Of a stretch of DNA of 64,000 bases, positions 22,107-34,997 are shown piece after piece. The position numbers were made by a program, and so were the translations under genes. The first letter of the stretch is position 1; each line of letters begins with the position of its first letter. The notes beneath the pieces are model-generated. The model saw only the letters and a program-made list of their open reading frames with translations. It had not been told where the DNA came from and did not search any database. Location: NCBI GenBank assembly GCA_027604705.1, contig JADHYV010000008.1, positions 248,001-312,000 on the forward strand, in the 5' to 3' direction. This DNA is from Allomyces arbusculus (Eukaryota > Blastocladiomycota > Blastocladiomycetes > Blastocladiales > Blastocladiaceae).

Positions 22107-24774
22107 TCAAACTCGCGTACATCGCATCAATCTCGGCGCGGTACCGCTTGCGCGCATCGACTCGGCGCAACTTCAACGTGGGCGTGAGCAAATTATTTTC
22201 CACCGCAAAATGGTGCGGCTCCACGTAGATCGCCTTGACAATCTCGAACCCCTTGAGCCCACCATTCCGCGCGTGCGCCGTCAACACGTTCAACAACTTG
22301 GCGCGCACCCCCTCCACCTGGACTACCTCCTCGAGCGATTCGCCTGGGAACCCCTGCGCCTTGGCCCAGGCGAGGAAGGGCCGCTTGTCCGGCACGATCA
22401 CGCCAACGAGCGCGGACTGCAGCGAGTCGCCGTAGACAAACGCCTGCGCGACGAGTTCGTGCTTGATATACACGTTTTCGATTTTTTCGGGCGCAATGTA
22501 CTCGCCCTGCGCGAGCTTGAAGATGTCCTTGATCCGGTCGATCACCATCAGCCGGCCCTGCGCGTCCCACATGCCTACGTCGGGGGGGGGGGGGGGGAGG
22601 TGTGAGGATTCGCATGCTTGTCGCGGCCGCGCAGGAACGGCGCATGTACGAACCGACGTCGCCTGAATGACACCATCCGTCCGCGTCGAGCGTCTCGGCC
22701 GTCTTCTCCTCGTTGCGGAAATAGCCCTTGAAAATGTTCGTGCCGCGGCAGAGGATCTACACGACGGCAGTGACGGATCAGCCCGCGATCCGATCCGGGT
22801 GGAGAAGGCCGAAAACGCATACCTCGCCGCGCGGGTACGGCTTGTCGTGGCTCGTGTAATCCATTTCCGGGATATCGCGCAGCTTGATTTCCGAGCACGC
22901 GAGCGGCACGCCCACGTGGCCCGCGTCGTAGTCGCCCGCCCAGGTCACGGCGACGCCCGCCGAGGTTTCGGTCTGGCCGTAGCCTGGCAATGGAGGAAGA
23001 GAACGAGATGAGAGGGTGCCCGGGGGTGCGTGGCGACAGAACGCGAGGACGACGTACCCTCGAAGACGTTGCACGAGAAGCAGCACCGCAGGAAATCCTT
23101 GACGTCGTTCGAGCTACCACCGTTCATCCGCACGCGTCAGTTCTGGTCGTCCGAGACCCACACCACGACATCAAGCAAAACGCACATCGGCGCCGACCCC
23201 GTCAGCATCAACTTGACCCGCCCGCCCAACTTGGCGCGAATGCTCGCAAACACCAATTTATCCCAGACCGGGTGTGTCAAGCGGCCCCGTGCGATCGCCG
23301 CCTTCTTTTGCGCAATCGCCGTCTGGAATACCCACCACGCGACCGTGCCTTTAGCCTTGACACCGGCCACGACCGCGTCGTAGATCCGTTGCAAGACACG
23401 CGGCACACTGAGAAACACAGTGGGCTTGAGTTCGGCAATGTCGTTGAGAATCGTGCGCGTGTCCCCCGAGTAAAAACCGGCGCGCGCGCCGTACAGGCAC
23501 ACGAGTTGCTGGATGACGAGCTCAAAACCGTGTGCGAGGCTCAGATACCTGCAGTGAAGGGGGGGGGGGGGTGAGGGGAGGGCGCGGGATGGTCGAGAGG
23601 GGGGCGAGGAAACGTACGAGAGGTGCACGTCGTCGGCGGAGAGGGACACGAGGTAGCCGTTTCTCACGAGGTATTCAATCGAGTTGGTGAAGCACACGAG
23701 GTTCCTGTGCGTGAGCATCACGCCTTTCGGCTTTCCGGTCGTGCCTAGTCGATCGAGAGCAAACAAAGGATGAACTCAACCGCCAGTCGCAATCAACAAG
23801 GCGGAGAGAGTGAAATATCACTCACCCGACGTGTACGACACCACCGCCAAGTCGTCGGGCGTCGGCTTGGTCGGCTCGACTGGGTTGTCATTGCCGCGCT
23901 GCTCCAATTCGGCCAGTGCAATGACATCGACCCCGTGCGCCTTGGAATCAGCGACAAACGCTTCGGGAAACTCGTTCAGAACGACGATCGTCGTCAACGT
24001 CGGCAGGTCCGACTTGCCCTGCATAAGTTTTTCGGCCTTGTCGTGCGTCGCAAAGCACACGCGCATATCCGTCTGGTTCACGATATGCTGGAGCGCCTCG
24101 TCGCCGAGCGTGTCATACAGCGGCACGGTCACAAACGCGTTCATAAAGCACGACTGCTGCGCGAGAATCCATTCGGGTCGGTTGATCGCGAAAATGCCGA
24201 CGGGGTCTTGCGGCAGGAGTCCGAGCTTGACTAGGCCGGCGCTGGGTGGTGGAGAAGATGGTCAAAATTTCGCAGCGGAGTTGGAAAACGCGGAGCGAGA
24301 CGACGCACCTGATACCCTTGACCCGCTGGTAGGCCTCGCCCCACGTCGTCCACACGTACGGGCCCAGGTTACCGTTTTCGTCGTTGACCCGGTGGCCGAG
24401 GTAGGGCTTATCCGCTGTCAAAGAGGGACCAAACGCATCCGTTTGTGGTCACAGGATGCACCAAACGGACCGCAGCAAAGGGAGCAACGAACACGAAATT
24501 TTGACGCCCGTCAGGAACATCTCGTGCAGCGAGTTGATCCCCGGAATCATCCCAAGCAGCTCTGGCTGGTCGGCCATGTAGGCAGCGCGACGTGGCTACG
24601 AAGTCACCCGCACGCGCCAGATCAACATCAGCGTCGACACCGGAAAATCCAACAGCGATACTCGAGCAACATGATCGTTGTTACCTTGCCGCATCCGGGC
24701 TCGTCGGGCGCGTTGGGCGACTCGATCGTGTACATTTTGGTTGCTGCAGCTGGTGGTGCGAGTGCGTTGGCCAT
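22090..24774 (-). CDS. Long-chain acyl-CoA synthetase, paralogue 2
   Basis: Ten minus-strand exons read 24774-24685, 24595-24493, 24414-24309, 24241-23826, 23744-23618, 23548-23186, 23113-23058, 22983-22823, 22756-22654 and 22574-22090. They give 669 residues. Family motifs are all present: [12 protein letters not shown] over the exon 4/5 junction, [47 protein letters not shown] and LTPTLKLRR. The protein is clearly homologous along its length to paralogue 1, and exons 1-4 have the same boundaries and nearly the same lengths. The second half carries three introns more than paralogue 1. Two introns have poly-C tracts before the acceptor. The C-terminus TAPAE is not a peroxisomal signal. Substrate range cannot be read from sequence. 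Confidence 0.95.
22579..22597 (-). repeat. Poly-C tract before a 3' splice site (LACS2, last intron)
   Basis: The + strand shows a run of about 17 G; on the coding strand this is poly-C followed directly by the acceptor CGACGTAG, so the homopolymer occupies the place of the polypyrimidine tract. Confidence 0.8.
23558..23571 (-). repeat. Poly-C tract before a 3' splice site (LACS2, intron 5)
   Basis: About 13 C on the coding strand lie just upstream of the acceptor TTCACTGCAG. This is the same arrangement as in the last intron of this gene. Confidence 0.8.
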
Positions 24775-25727
24775 TTTGCTGAATCAAGTTGGGTTCGTGC
24801 TTGTCAAGAGATGATGCGTGAGGTTGGGTTGCTGTCAACCGCGACCACGAATATAAATTGTCGAGGGCGGTGGGTGGATTATGCGTGGAGAGAGAGAGGT
24901 TCACTTGGACGAGCACGCGCGCCCAGGACTCAAGAGCAAGGAGCGGGGGGTCGCAGCCAGAACCGTAATCAATTTCGTCATGCAACCAGCACCACTGTCC
25001 CGCGGGCCAGCTCGTGAAGTCCCAGGTCCACCTGCCGCGTTTCGCGCGCGCGTGGCGTACGCGCGGGGATCATGGAGGCGCGCGTTGGACCATGGGCGGC
25101 GTGCCGGAGTTGGTGGTCGTGGCGCTTCGACATCATCAACAAACCATTGCAAGGGCGTTCGTGCTTGGGAGCCTTTCTGGTCAAGCCGGAGTCGGGCATC
25201 CGCGCGGAGCTGGAACAAACATGTTGCCAGGCACGAACCAGCCTCCCGGCGCCGTTGTTGTCCTCAGAACTGGTCGATATAGATGACATGCGGTCGCCCA
25301 CGGAGAGCGCGCGCGCCCAGCACTTTGCAGCGAGTTAGACTCGGGTATCCTTCGCGCGCACGCCGTTCTACCGGGTGGCGCGCGGGGTGGTTGCCTTCGT
25401 CCTGTGCAGCCCAGTCCGGTTTCCGCAGGGCGTCGTCGTTGCACTGGTTGCTCCGTGGCCATGATGCCATCGGTGGTCGTCCACGTCACTGCCTGCCACC
25501 GTGAGCCACAAGCGTCCGACGCGGATGGCACATCCATGCCATTGTCACGTTCAGAGGGCTTGACTGTTGGCCTTTCCGCTTCGCGCTGCTGCTCGCTGCT
25601 GCAGAGTCGACGTCGTCGAACACCATCGAGCAACAAACAGTTTCGACCTCAAACTAGCTGCATTCTGCGGAAAGACCGTGGGAACCGCCTGCTTTTAACT
25701 GTGCCCCGAGCCTCCTGGGCCGCGCCG
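24775..25727. other. Divergent intergenic region
   Basis: This region separates acyl-CoA synthetase 2 (-) from the large propeller-like gene (+). An AT-rich patch ATATAAA at 24851-24857 is a possible promoter element for either strand. Open frames are present but have no recognisable domain. Confidence 0.45.
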
Positions 25728-28700
25728 ATGCTTTCAGCACCGTCCCCAGCTCCAGCCAGTCCCGCCCCGCGTCGAGCGAGCACTCTCCCGACCAACCAAC
25801 CGACCGTTATCAAGCTTGCTGGAAAACCACGTCGCCTCTTGCCCGTCTCGGGAGGTGTTATCCCGTCTCATTTTGTCGGTGGAACAGACGCTGCGAACCC
25901 TGGCACGGAATCGTCCCCATGGCGGCTACCGCACCCGTTCAAGCAATTTGTTCACGTCGGCGATACGCTCATTTGGTCTGCCGGACACAAGGTCTTTCGG
26001 ATCCTCGAGGCCGTGGCCACTGTGTTTCCCGAAACTCGCCATGCGGTTCGATGCTTTGGCTCCGACAATGGTATTTATTGGTCTTGCTTGTCGAGCGGAA
26101 CTATATTCTCGTTAGTTGACGATGCGTCTTGTATTTTGCTCGATGGTAGGCCTCCACCTGGCCATTCTCGTCCCAGGGCCATCGCTCATCCAACTCGTAA
26201 TGCCTCCCGACGGCATTTCCAAGCTCGAGCTGCCTGCCTATTTGGAAGCTCACCCTCCGCACAAGGTTGCGTTCCCCGATAACTATGACCATATCGTCAA
26301 GGACGTGTTCCTGTCGCCCGACGGTTGCGAACTGGCCGCCCTCTCGGAACGCGGCACTCTGCACGTCTTCACGCACCGACGACCGTCTCGATCCGGCGAT
26401 TTGGAACCGTCCGGTGGCCACTGGTCGCACGTCGATGCCGCCGCCTCGTTCTCGGACCCGCTCGGCGGTCTCTCGCTGACGTGGTCGCCGTCGACGCTGA
26501 CCATTATGTTTGCCACCGTCCAGGATGACGGTGATAGTGATGACGAGGGCATGGCCGATCCTGACCCCGATCCGGCGACGGGTGTTCTTTCGCTGCTCGT
26601 GATCCGCCAACCACGTGGAGTGGCCTGCGCGCCCAAGATCCATGCCTGGCGCGCCGTCCTGCCGCGGATCCGCGGCGCCACGGCGGTGGGCTCGTCAGCT
26701 GGCGGGTTTATTGTCATGTGCGCGGGTGACGGCACGTTTCCGACCAGCGCACGCCCCGTCCATATCTGCCCGCATCGCTCGTCGGGCCAAACTGCCATCC
26801 TCGTGAATCCAGCGACAAGGGCCGCGCGGGCAACCACGAGCGCGACAGCCGGATCGAACCAGCTTCTTGTCATGCTTCGAATCGATCGCCCGCGACCTGG
26901 CGGATACGTGTCCCCGATTGCGCAGACCATGGCACTGCCGCTCTCGCGATCTCCGGGTTCCACGTCCACGTCGTCAGTCGTGCTCAAGGACCCGTCCCGA
27001 GTCGATGAACGGTTCAACCCGGACTCGCAAATCGTCGCTATGACGTGGGCCGGGCACCCGGACTTGCCGCTACTCGTCGTCCTCGCTCGCGGTGGCAAGA
27101 TGGCCTTGGTCTCGCCGTCAGCCCGTATCGCTGCGGTCGACGATGGGCTCGTGGGTCTCGTGCACTCGGCTGCTCGAACGGACCGTCGGCCGTCGCTCGT
27201 CGACTTGTTTCGCTCCGACCAGACAACGTTTTTGCCGCGGGGACTGCGAGCTGAGGCTGCCGCCCTGACGTTTGGAACGTTGTCCGAAAGTGCACGTGAC
27301 GCAAAACGCTCTGTTTATCTGCTGGCGATGGCACCGGCACCCATGCCGACCTCGCAAGCCTATTATCTCCCGCGGCATTTCACGATCATGGTGTCGGACG
27401 GCCTTCTCGCTGTCCAGTACGCGTTTCTGATGCCAGCCTATGCTGACGGATTCGACATGGCCGCGCTTCCTTGGCAGCTGCCAATGCCCGCGACGCTCGG
27501 CGAGGTCGGACGGACCGCCAACCTGGCACTGCGCGAGTGGACCGATGTCCAGACGATGCGGCAACCTCTGTCGCGGATCACGGCAGTTTCACAGTCAAAC
27601 GTTGTGGCACCCGAGGGCGTGTACCTCGAGTCGGCCGTCTGTCGAGGCGACGTGGCGCACCACGTCGTGGCCGATCAACTCGCGGAAATTGTCTTGGCGG
27701 CAGCAGGAACGTCATCGGCGTCAGGTGGCGCCGGGCGACTTTCGCGATATTTTGATCGGCCGACCGCGTACGACAAGGGTTCTTTTGCGCTGCTGTCGCT
27801 GCTGCGGTCCATTGACCAGCTGTTCCTCCCATCCGCCGACACGACGCACCCGCAACTGGTCCTGACCTGTATCCTGCGCCGTCTCGCGCTCGACTCGCGT
27901 CCGCACCTGACGTGCTCGATTGTCCCACATGTTCTCCGGCGCGCCGAATCGTGGATGGGCGGCCTAACGGTTGAGTGGGCCATGGGCTGGGAGCATTATT
28001 GGGACCAGATGCTGGCCAACCCGAACCCGATGCGCGCATCGTGGACCGAAAATTGGCGTATGCACGTTGCGACCATGCGGGGTCTCGTGCCGGTACCTGG
28101 CGAGCAGGAGGTGAGCGAAGACGAGGTTGTGGGCTTGATTGCGACGCTGGAGGAGAATGGCGCGCAAGCGATTGATGTTTCGTCGACGGTCCGTGATTTT
28201 TGGTCACGGTGGATTAGTGCGGCTACGCGTACTCAACCTTGATTCATTTAGCTCTCTCACGAGTTCCTCGCGTGTTTGAACCGCGGCGACTGGGCAACGG
28301 CCGCGGACGTGGCCACGGCGACGCTAGACATGAATGACGGCGCGTTGCAGGACGTCGAGTTCATTCAAGACGTGTGGCTCAACCTAGCGATCCAGGTCGT
28401 CAACCGGGACGAGATCATGACCGTCCCGAGCGCCCTGTCCACGTCCCGGCCCCAGGAACTAGACGCGCGAAGCCTCTGCCAGTACGCAATAACGACTGGC
28501 CAGTCGGTCCTGTCCCCCGCCGCGGTTTGGAGATATGCGGCCCGAGCGCTTTGCTGCACCGACGCTCTCGCGCGAGTCGCGCAAAACGCCGCTCTCCATC
28601 TGGACCGGTGGGCCCCAGGTGCTTGGGCGACGCATCTGCTCGTCGCGTCGGTCGTCGGACGCGACACACCAATCGAGTCCAACCTGCCCCTGTCGCTCGC

Positions 28701-30988
28701 GTCGCTCGACGCGCTGCTGACCTGGTCGATGCGCGTCGGCGACGTGACATGCGCCACGTTCATGGCGCAGGTAACAGCACCGTTGCACGTTGCCACAACG
28801 ACGCTTGACCCGGCGTCGTACGATGGGATCCAGGCGGCCATCCACGGCCACCACGCACTGCGGCTGATTGCGCGACTCGCCGACGCCATGCGCGAATCGG
28901 TCCGGGTCCTCCCGGACCCCGACGTGCCCGATCCCGCTCCCGCGCCTTCGTCCCGTGACCTGACCCCGGCCCGACAACGCAGCAGCGCCGCCAAAGTCTC
29001 CGCTGCGACGACCGCCGACTTATGCCGCCGCGCGCGCACGCGTCCGCGCGTCGCGTACCTCCTGCATCAAGCTATTTACGAGCACGACAGCGAGCACTGG
29101 GACAAGCGGGACGCATCGGTCCTGGTCCCACTCATGGAGTGGGCGCGGTGTGCGGCGGTCCTGGCCGTCTCGGCCGGCGCACAGGCCGTGCCCACCGGCC
29201 CAATTTTCCAGCTGTTACGGCTCCTATTCGCGATCGAGTGCCGCACGATCGTCGCGGAGGCGCTCGACGTGGCGCACGGTGAGTGGGAGCACGCGTACTC
29301 GGTCGAGATCATGGAACGTGTCGTGCTCCTCGCGCACTACACGGACATTTTCGAGCCCGTGGAACTCGCGGAGTTGGCCGCCCGGGCGCTCGCGGCTGCG
29401 GCGGGGGTAAATACCCGCGCCGATCCGCTTGAACTCGCGTGCGCGACGGTCACGGCGCACGAGCCGCTCGTGACGCCGCTGATGGCCGAGCTGGTCCTGC
29501 ACGCGGTTCGTGCGAATGGCGACGGCGGGAGTAGTCCGACGGTCATTTCGCCGGGTGCCGACGACGAGTATGCGCCAGACCACGCCGCGGTCATGGCGCT
29601 CGCTGAAGATCCGCGGTTTCTCGCGTTCAGTGCCGAGGTCATGTCCGTCGTGCGCGACCATTTGCTCCCGCCCGCGAACGTTTACGACTTGTATGACCGC
29701 ATGATGCACGCGTGGTTGCCGCGGTTCCCGCCGGTGATTGAGCGGAACTTGTATGTGCGGATCGCGCACGCGGTTGCACCGCCCGCCCCGGTCGCGTGGT
29801 CGAGCGGGTCCATGGCGCTCTCGGATGCGGAGGCGCGGCCAAGCGGTTCCGTCGCGGGCTCGCAGGCGGAGATGTGGCCGAGCGGGTCGGTCACAATGTC
29901 GCATGGCGCCGCGTCGCTGTCGCGTTCCGGCGCATGGACAAGTGGCTCAGCGGCCGACGTCGAAGCCCAGCAGGACGAGGGCGATGCCGTGGACAACGGT
30001 GCCCCACCCGATGCCAACGACGAGGACGCGTGGGGCAGCGTCGGCGTATCGGCCGAACGCGTCAACGTCCGCGTCGACCTCGACGCGCCGTTTGATACCG
30101 ACCCGGCCGATGCACCACTCGACACCGATCCGGTCGACTTCAACCAGCTTGACGACGAGCTGGACGGGGGGAACGATCTCGATGTCGACCCACCTGCTGA
30201 ACCTGACGCCGACGACTCTGGCGACGTCCTCAATCCCATCTCGTACGTTTCCACCCCTCTTGCCGCGACCCCTAGCGCCGCCGCCACCGACGACTCGGCG
30301 AGCGAATTATTCCCCATCGCGCCCACTCCACCGCCTCCACCACCGGCCGACAATTGGCGGCGCCGACCGCGGCCCGCATCCGCAGCGCCACGACGGCGTC
30401 CGGCCGCTCCGCCGCGCGACCCGGAACTACACGCGCTGATCCAGGAAATGAGCGGGCTCGCGATGCACTTGTCGGAAGCGGTCAAGGGGGTGCAGGCGAT
30501 GGCCACGGCGCAACGCGCACCACCGCCGCCGGCACCGCCGGTGGAGGAGGTCCGCACGGATGAGCGGAGTCGCAGGAAGGAGGAGAAGAAAACATCGCGG
30601 ACGAAGGACGCGGACAAGCACGCGAAACGGAAGCGGCACAAGCACAAGGACGTTTCCGCCGCGCCGAGCACGGGGATGGGGATGGGGATGGGGATTCCGC
30701 GCAGCGCCTCGTTTGAAATGTTCGTGCACGATCGTGTACGTTCCACGTTCTGTTCTCCACCCCGGTGTGCAGTGCACTGATGCGAAGTTCTAATGGTAGG
30801 ACATCGAGGCCAATGCGCGTACCGCCGAGGCGCGACGGACAAGCGGTGGGTCGGCGGCACGGATCCCGCTGCTGCACTCGAGTGGGGTCGGCAAGCGAGT
30901 GTCGTCGTCGCGGCACGGCGGACGGACTGGTGGGACGACAATGACGATGAAGACTGCCGGGGCACTTCCACTGCTGTTTTCTCGATAA
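25728..30988 (+). CDS. Large propeller-plus-helical protein of unknown function (1685 residues)
   Basis: Exons 25728-26070, 26116-26145 (30 bases), 26177-28188, 28252-30735 and 30800-30988 join in phase. The first 450 residues have beta-propeller-like strand patterns, for example GDTLIWSAGHKVFRI, DVFLSPDGCELAALSERG and VAMTWAGHPDLPLLVVLARG. The next 700 or so look alpha-helical. The tail has three or four WSSGS-like Ser/Gly repeats, an acidic Asp-rich stretch (about 30010-30240), a proline run and a strongly basic Lys/Arg segment. Propeller followed by helical solenoid is the layout of coat, nucleoporin and APC1-type scaffolds. The opening resembles APC1 faintly, but I see no PC-repeat motifs, so I leave it unnamed. 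The donor after residue 795 is GTCCGT, weak by usual rules but recurrent here. Confidence 0.8.
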
Positions 30989-31283
30989 AAGCACGCGAAT
31001 TCGAATTTCCATTCCCATGAAGCAAAAAAGGACAGCTGCGACAGACCAAAACGCAAAACAAAAATCCGGCCGAATGTCCGTCCGGCCGTGGCGACAGGAA
31101 AATGCACCACGTCGACCACCCGACTCGTGCGGGTGTCGTTGGGATCCAAGTGAATAAACAGCAAAAGAGACTGCAGCAAAGCAACCACAAATCTAACACC
31201 AACCTCGCAAGTTGATAGACACACAACCAAACGCAACAAATATGACATCCCACAAACTACGAAAATTCCCCTTCCCCCTCTCC
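30989..31283. other. Convergent 3' region
   Basis: AT-rich, A-rich sequence lies between two convergent genes, consistent with overlapping 3' UTRs. No gene. Confidence 0.5.
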
Positions 31284-34200
31284 TTACTCAATCATCTGTA
31301 CTTCGAACAAGACATGTGCGACCTCGGCCACTCCCCCCTCCACGACTGCGGCCGCACACACGACCCTGCCCGCGCGCGCATCCAGGACACTCATCCCGTC
31401 CGGCACCGCAATCACCTGCACGAGCGCACCATCCCGAACATCGCGCACTTCCACAAACCTGGCGTCGCACGCGATCAGGTACGGGAACTGCAGCGCAAAC
31501 GCGCGCGGCTCGCCATCAAACGCAATCCGCACGTCGCGGCGTGCGCGATCGCCGTGCGCATCCACATAGAACGCCACGTCCTCGAAGCACACGAGGAACA
31601 GGGACCGCGGCCCGTTGGACGGAGCGACTCCGGGCACGCGGAACATGGCGAGCGGGCGCACGGTATCGGGGCGGCGGAACATGCCGTGGCATCGTGCGTC
31701 CGCGGCATTCACGAGCGTGAGCGTTTCGCCTGGCAGGGTCGGGTCGACGACTTCGAATCCGCGCCCGGCACAGCCAAAGCACAGGCCCGTGCGGACGTAG
31801 TCGACCGACACGATTTCCGACCCGATGTAGAGTTCCTTGGTCAGCTTGAGCAGATCGTCCTGGTCGCCCGCGGCGGCTGATGCGGCGCGCGAAAAGAACC
31901 GCGAGAGTGTGCCGGAGACGCCGGACCCGCCAGGCTTTTTCGTGTGCGTCATGGGCTCGTACAACTTGACAATCGACGAGGACGAGCCTAGCTTCACAAC
32001 GGCAATGCATTCGCGGTCGTGGTAGTGGCCCGGCTTGATCATGGCCACGCCCGACGCGACTTTTTTCGGTTTCGGGGTCACGGGCACGACGCCGCCATTG
32101 CTACTGCTCCCGCTGCTTGCCGAGGACGTGCTGCCGGACCGCCCACCGACGAGCCGCCGGTGCGACCGTTCAGGCACAGGCGGTGGGGCCACGGGCACAT
32201 TTCCGAGCCCGGCAGCGAGCGCGGCGATCCGGGCGCGCACGGCCTCGAGCGGGACCGTGGCGAAAACCTTGTCGGCAAGCACCAACACGAGCCCGTGGTG
32301 CGCGAGCACCTCAACCTGCGTGACCCGATCCAGATCCAGCACCTTGGCGGCGCCGACAATCGGTCCCGTATTCCCCGCCAGAAACACCCCCCGATCCGTC
32401 GCGACCAACAGTCGCGGCGCGCCCCTTGCCGCGACCGCCAAATGCGGCGCGTAATCGCTCGGCAGCACGCCGACCGAGTGCCGCGCCGTCGGGAAGTACC
32501 CGGTGCCGTCATCATCAAGCACCGACGCGGCCGCGGGCCGTGCGTCCGGCGGGAGCTGCGCGTCCGAAAGGACATGCAAGCCAAACTTGGCCCTGGGCGC
32601 CGTGACCGCGTGCCGCTGGTGCACCATCTTCTCAATCCACTGCCGCCGCTCGGCCGCCGAATTGGCGACGAGCGTGATCGAGAACCCGTTGCGCCCGACG
32701 TGCGTGAGCGTGAACGGGAAGTCCCCGAACCCCGACGCCAAACTGCCCGCGGTCCCGCCCGTGAAATGCGCGGCGTTGGCGAGCGCATTGGGTTTCAGCG
32801 GCGGAACGGGCGGGAGCGGCGGCATTGGCGGGCGCGGGGAGCTTGCACCCACGGCACCTCCGTTGCCCGAAAACCCCTCCGTCGGCGCGGTATTCGCGCG
32901 CGGCCGCATCGCGTGCATTCCCTCAGCATCCGCCACGGCCGCGAGCCGCGCGGCCGCAGCCTCGGCGCGCGCGTCGGCGAGCGCATCGAGGCCCGGGATC
33001 TTATCGTCCGGCACGGAAATCGCGAGCCAGGCGTACTTGATGAGCGGGCGGTAGACGCGGTGTTCGACCAAGTCCGGCACGGCCTTTGATTTCTTGCGGC
33101 GCGTGACGAGCACGCCGTGGTCCATGACGAGCACGTAGACGTCTTCGGTCGCGGCGGCGCCGACGACGGGTACGCCCGCGGCGGTCGCGGTCGAGACGCG
33201 CCGCAGGACACCATCCCGTAACAGCTCGCGGTGGTCGTAGAGCAAGCCGAGATAGTTGCGTTCATCATCCGACTTGTAGACCATGGCCTGGTCGAGTTGC
33301 TTGAGCCGCACTTTCGTGTCGGCGTGACCCGTGGCCACGTTCACGTCGGCCAAAATCGCGCGAAACTTGTCGACGGCGCGCACCAGGTCGTCGTGGTCCG
33401 GGTGGTCTTTCGGCGTGCGTTTCTGAATCGCACCCAGCAGGAGCGGGTACCGCGCGAGCCGCTGGACGGGCCGCGACAGGAACGACTGGATCGGTAACCG
33501 CCGCGTCTCGAGCATGCGTTCGGTCGAGGCGAGAAACGCGGCGAGGTCCGGGTACCGCGCCATTTCCACTTCCAGGTGGTATTTGGCCCACGGGTGGTGG
33601 CCCGCGTAAGTCACGTAGTGCGGCGCGAGAGCGTCGACGAGACTCAGGACTACGTCGCCGATGCGTTGCACGACGTAGCGTTCCTGCTGCCGGCGCACGA
33701 GCGCGTTGGCGAGCCGCTTGTTGGCGTCGCGCAGGTCGAGAATGTTGCCAAAGATGTTGGTCATGAACAAGGGCAGTTCGGCTGGTGGGATGTACCCATT
33801 ACGCGAGATTTTAGCCATGTAGAGCTAAGATTTGGGTCTGATTAGCATGCCAGCAAGAAGCACAAGATCGAGATCCGCAAAATGCGTCCATACCTTTTCG
33901 ACCAGGGTCAAGTCCTCGACATAACCCTCCTCGCTGATCACCAGCTCGAAAATCGCTTCCTGCCGCTTGATTTCCGACTCGGACGTGGCATCGAGAATCG
34001 ACGCCGGCACAATTTCTGACCAGAATCGCGTATTCTCATCATCATCCACGGGCCCTTCCGGCGCCGCGGGCTCGGGCAAGTCGCGGCCCGTGAGCGGAAT
34101 GTTGAGGTAGGCGTGCTGCTCGATCCAGCGCGGGCAGAAAATCGAGTAGCACAGCTGCTCGCGCGTGCACGTCGGCGAGTAGCAGTCCGTCAGGACGGTG

Positions 34201-34997
34201 AAGACGCCCGTCGGGAGCGGCGCGATTGGCGGAGCTGCCGCCGATGCCGCGGCTGCGCCGCCGTCGACCGCCGTATCCGACGAGGTTGACGAGGCAGCGA
34301 GCAAGTCGAGGTCGGATGCGGCCGAGTCGTCGAGCGTGAGCAGCGGGCGCGGGACGGCAGTGGTCGCGGCGGGAGCGGCATAGAAAAACTGGTAGAGCGC
34401 GTCTTTCGAGTCGCGCAGCCGCATCGTGTAGTTGACGTCGTGGAAGAAACGCTGCGCCTGCATGGCGCGGCCCATGATGCAGGCAAGGTTGCGGTCGGGC
34501 GACCGCAGGATCGCGGCCAGAACATCAATCGCGTCTTTGCCCGAAAAGCACGACGAGTAGGTCATGCCATCGCGCACGTGCGTGGCCAAGACGATGCGCT
34601 GGCGGAACTGCGCAGCGACACGCGATAGCATGGCCGGGTGGAAGGGCGCGGGCGCGCTGGACGACGAGGACCCGCTCGGCCGCTGCGCGCGGTGACGGCG
34701 CTTGCGGTGCTGACCTTGCGCGTGTCCGGAGCGTGACGATGATGATGGCGGTGGAGCAGACGCGGCAGTCATGGTCGCGGTGGAGGCTGCCGAGGGCGTT
34801 GGGGACGCGGTGGCCGAGCGGATGCTGGGCGGAGTGGGCGAGGCGGGGCCCATGCGGATGATGGGCGCGACGGCAAGTGAGGGGGCCGAGCGGGACCAGC
34901 TGGCGGGCGGTGCGGACGAGTTTGGCGCGTGCGCGGCCATGCTGGGCGAGGGCCGGCCGTTGGCGGCGAGGAAGAGGGGGCTGGAGACGGCGCTCAT
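31284..34997 (-). CDS. Rho guanine-nucleotide exchange factor with DEP, DH, PH and CNH domains (Rom1/2 type)
   Basis: In fungi such GEFs activate Rho1 at the plasma membrane and feed the cell-wall integrity pathway. Exons 34997-33894 and 33824-31284 give 1214 residues. Residues 1-120 are low complexity (Ser/Pro/Ala). A DEP domain at about 125-200 has MTYSSCFSGKDAIDVLAAIL. The DH domain starts at RQEAIFELVISEEGYVEDL before the intron and runs to about 530, with FLSRPVQRLARYPLLLGAI as the conserved helix. A PH domain at about 590-775 has VYVLVMDHGVLVTRRKK and a long insertion. The citron-homology (CNH) domain fills the last 370 residues (RLLVATDRGVFLAG, LRTGLCFGCAGRGFEVVD in part). The in-frame ATG at 34997 is the first that avoids an Arg-rich lead-in. 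Confidence 0.93.

Noticed and set aside
25728-30988. Calling the large propeller gene APC1
   Set aside because: The opening is faintly similar, but no proteasome/cyclosome repeats were visible in the helical region and the tail is unlike APC1.
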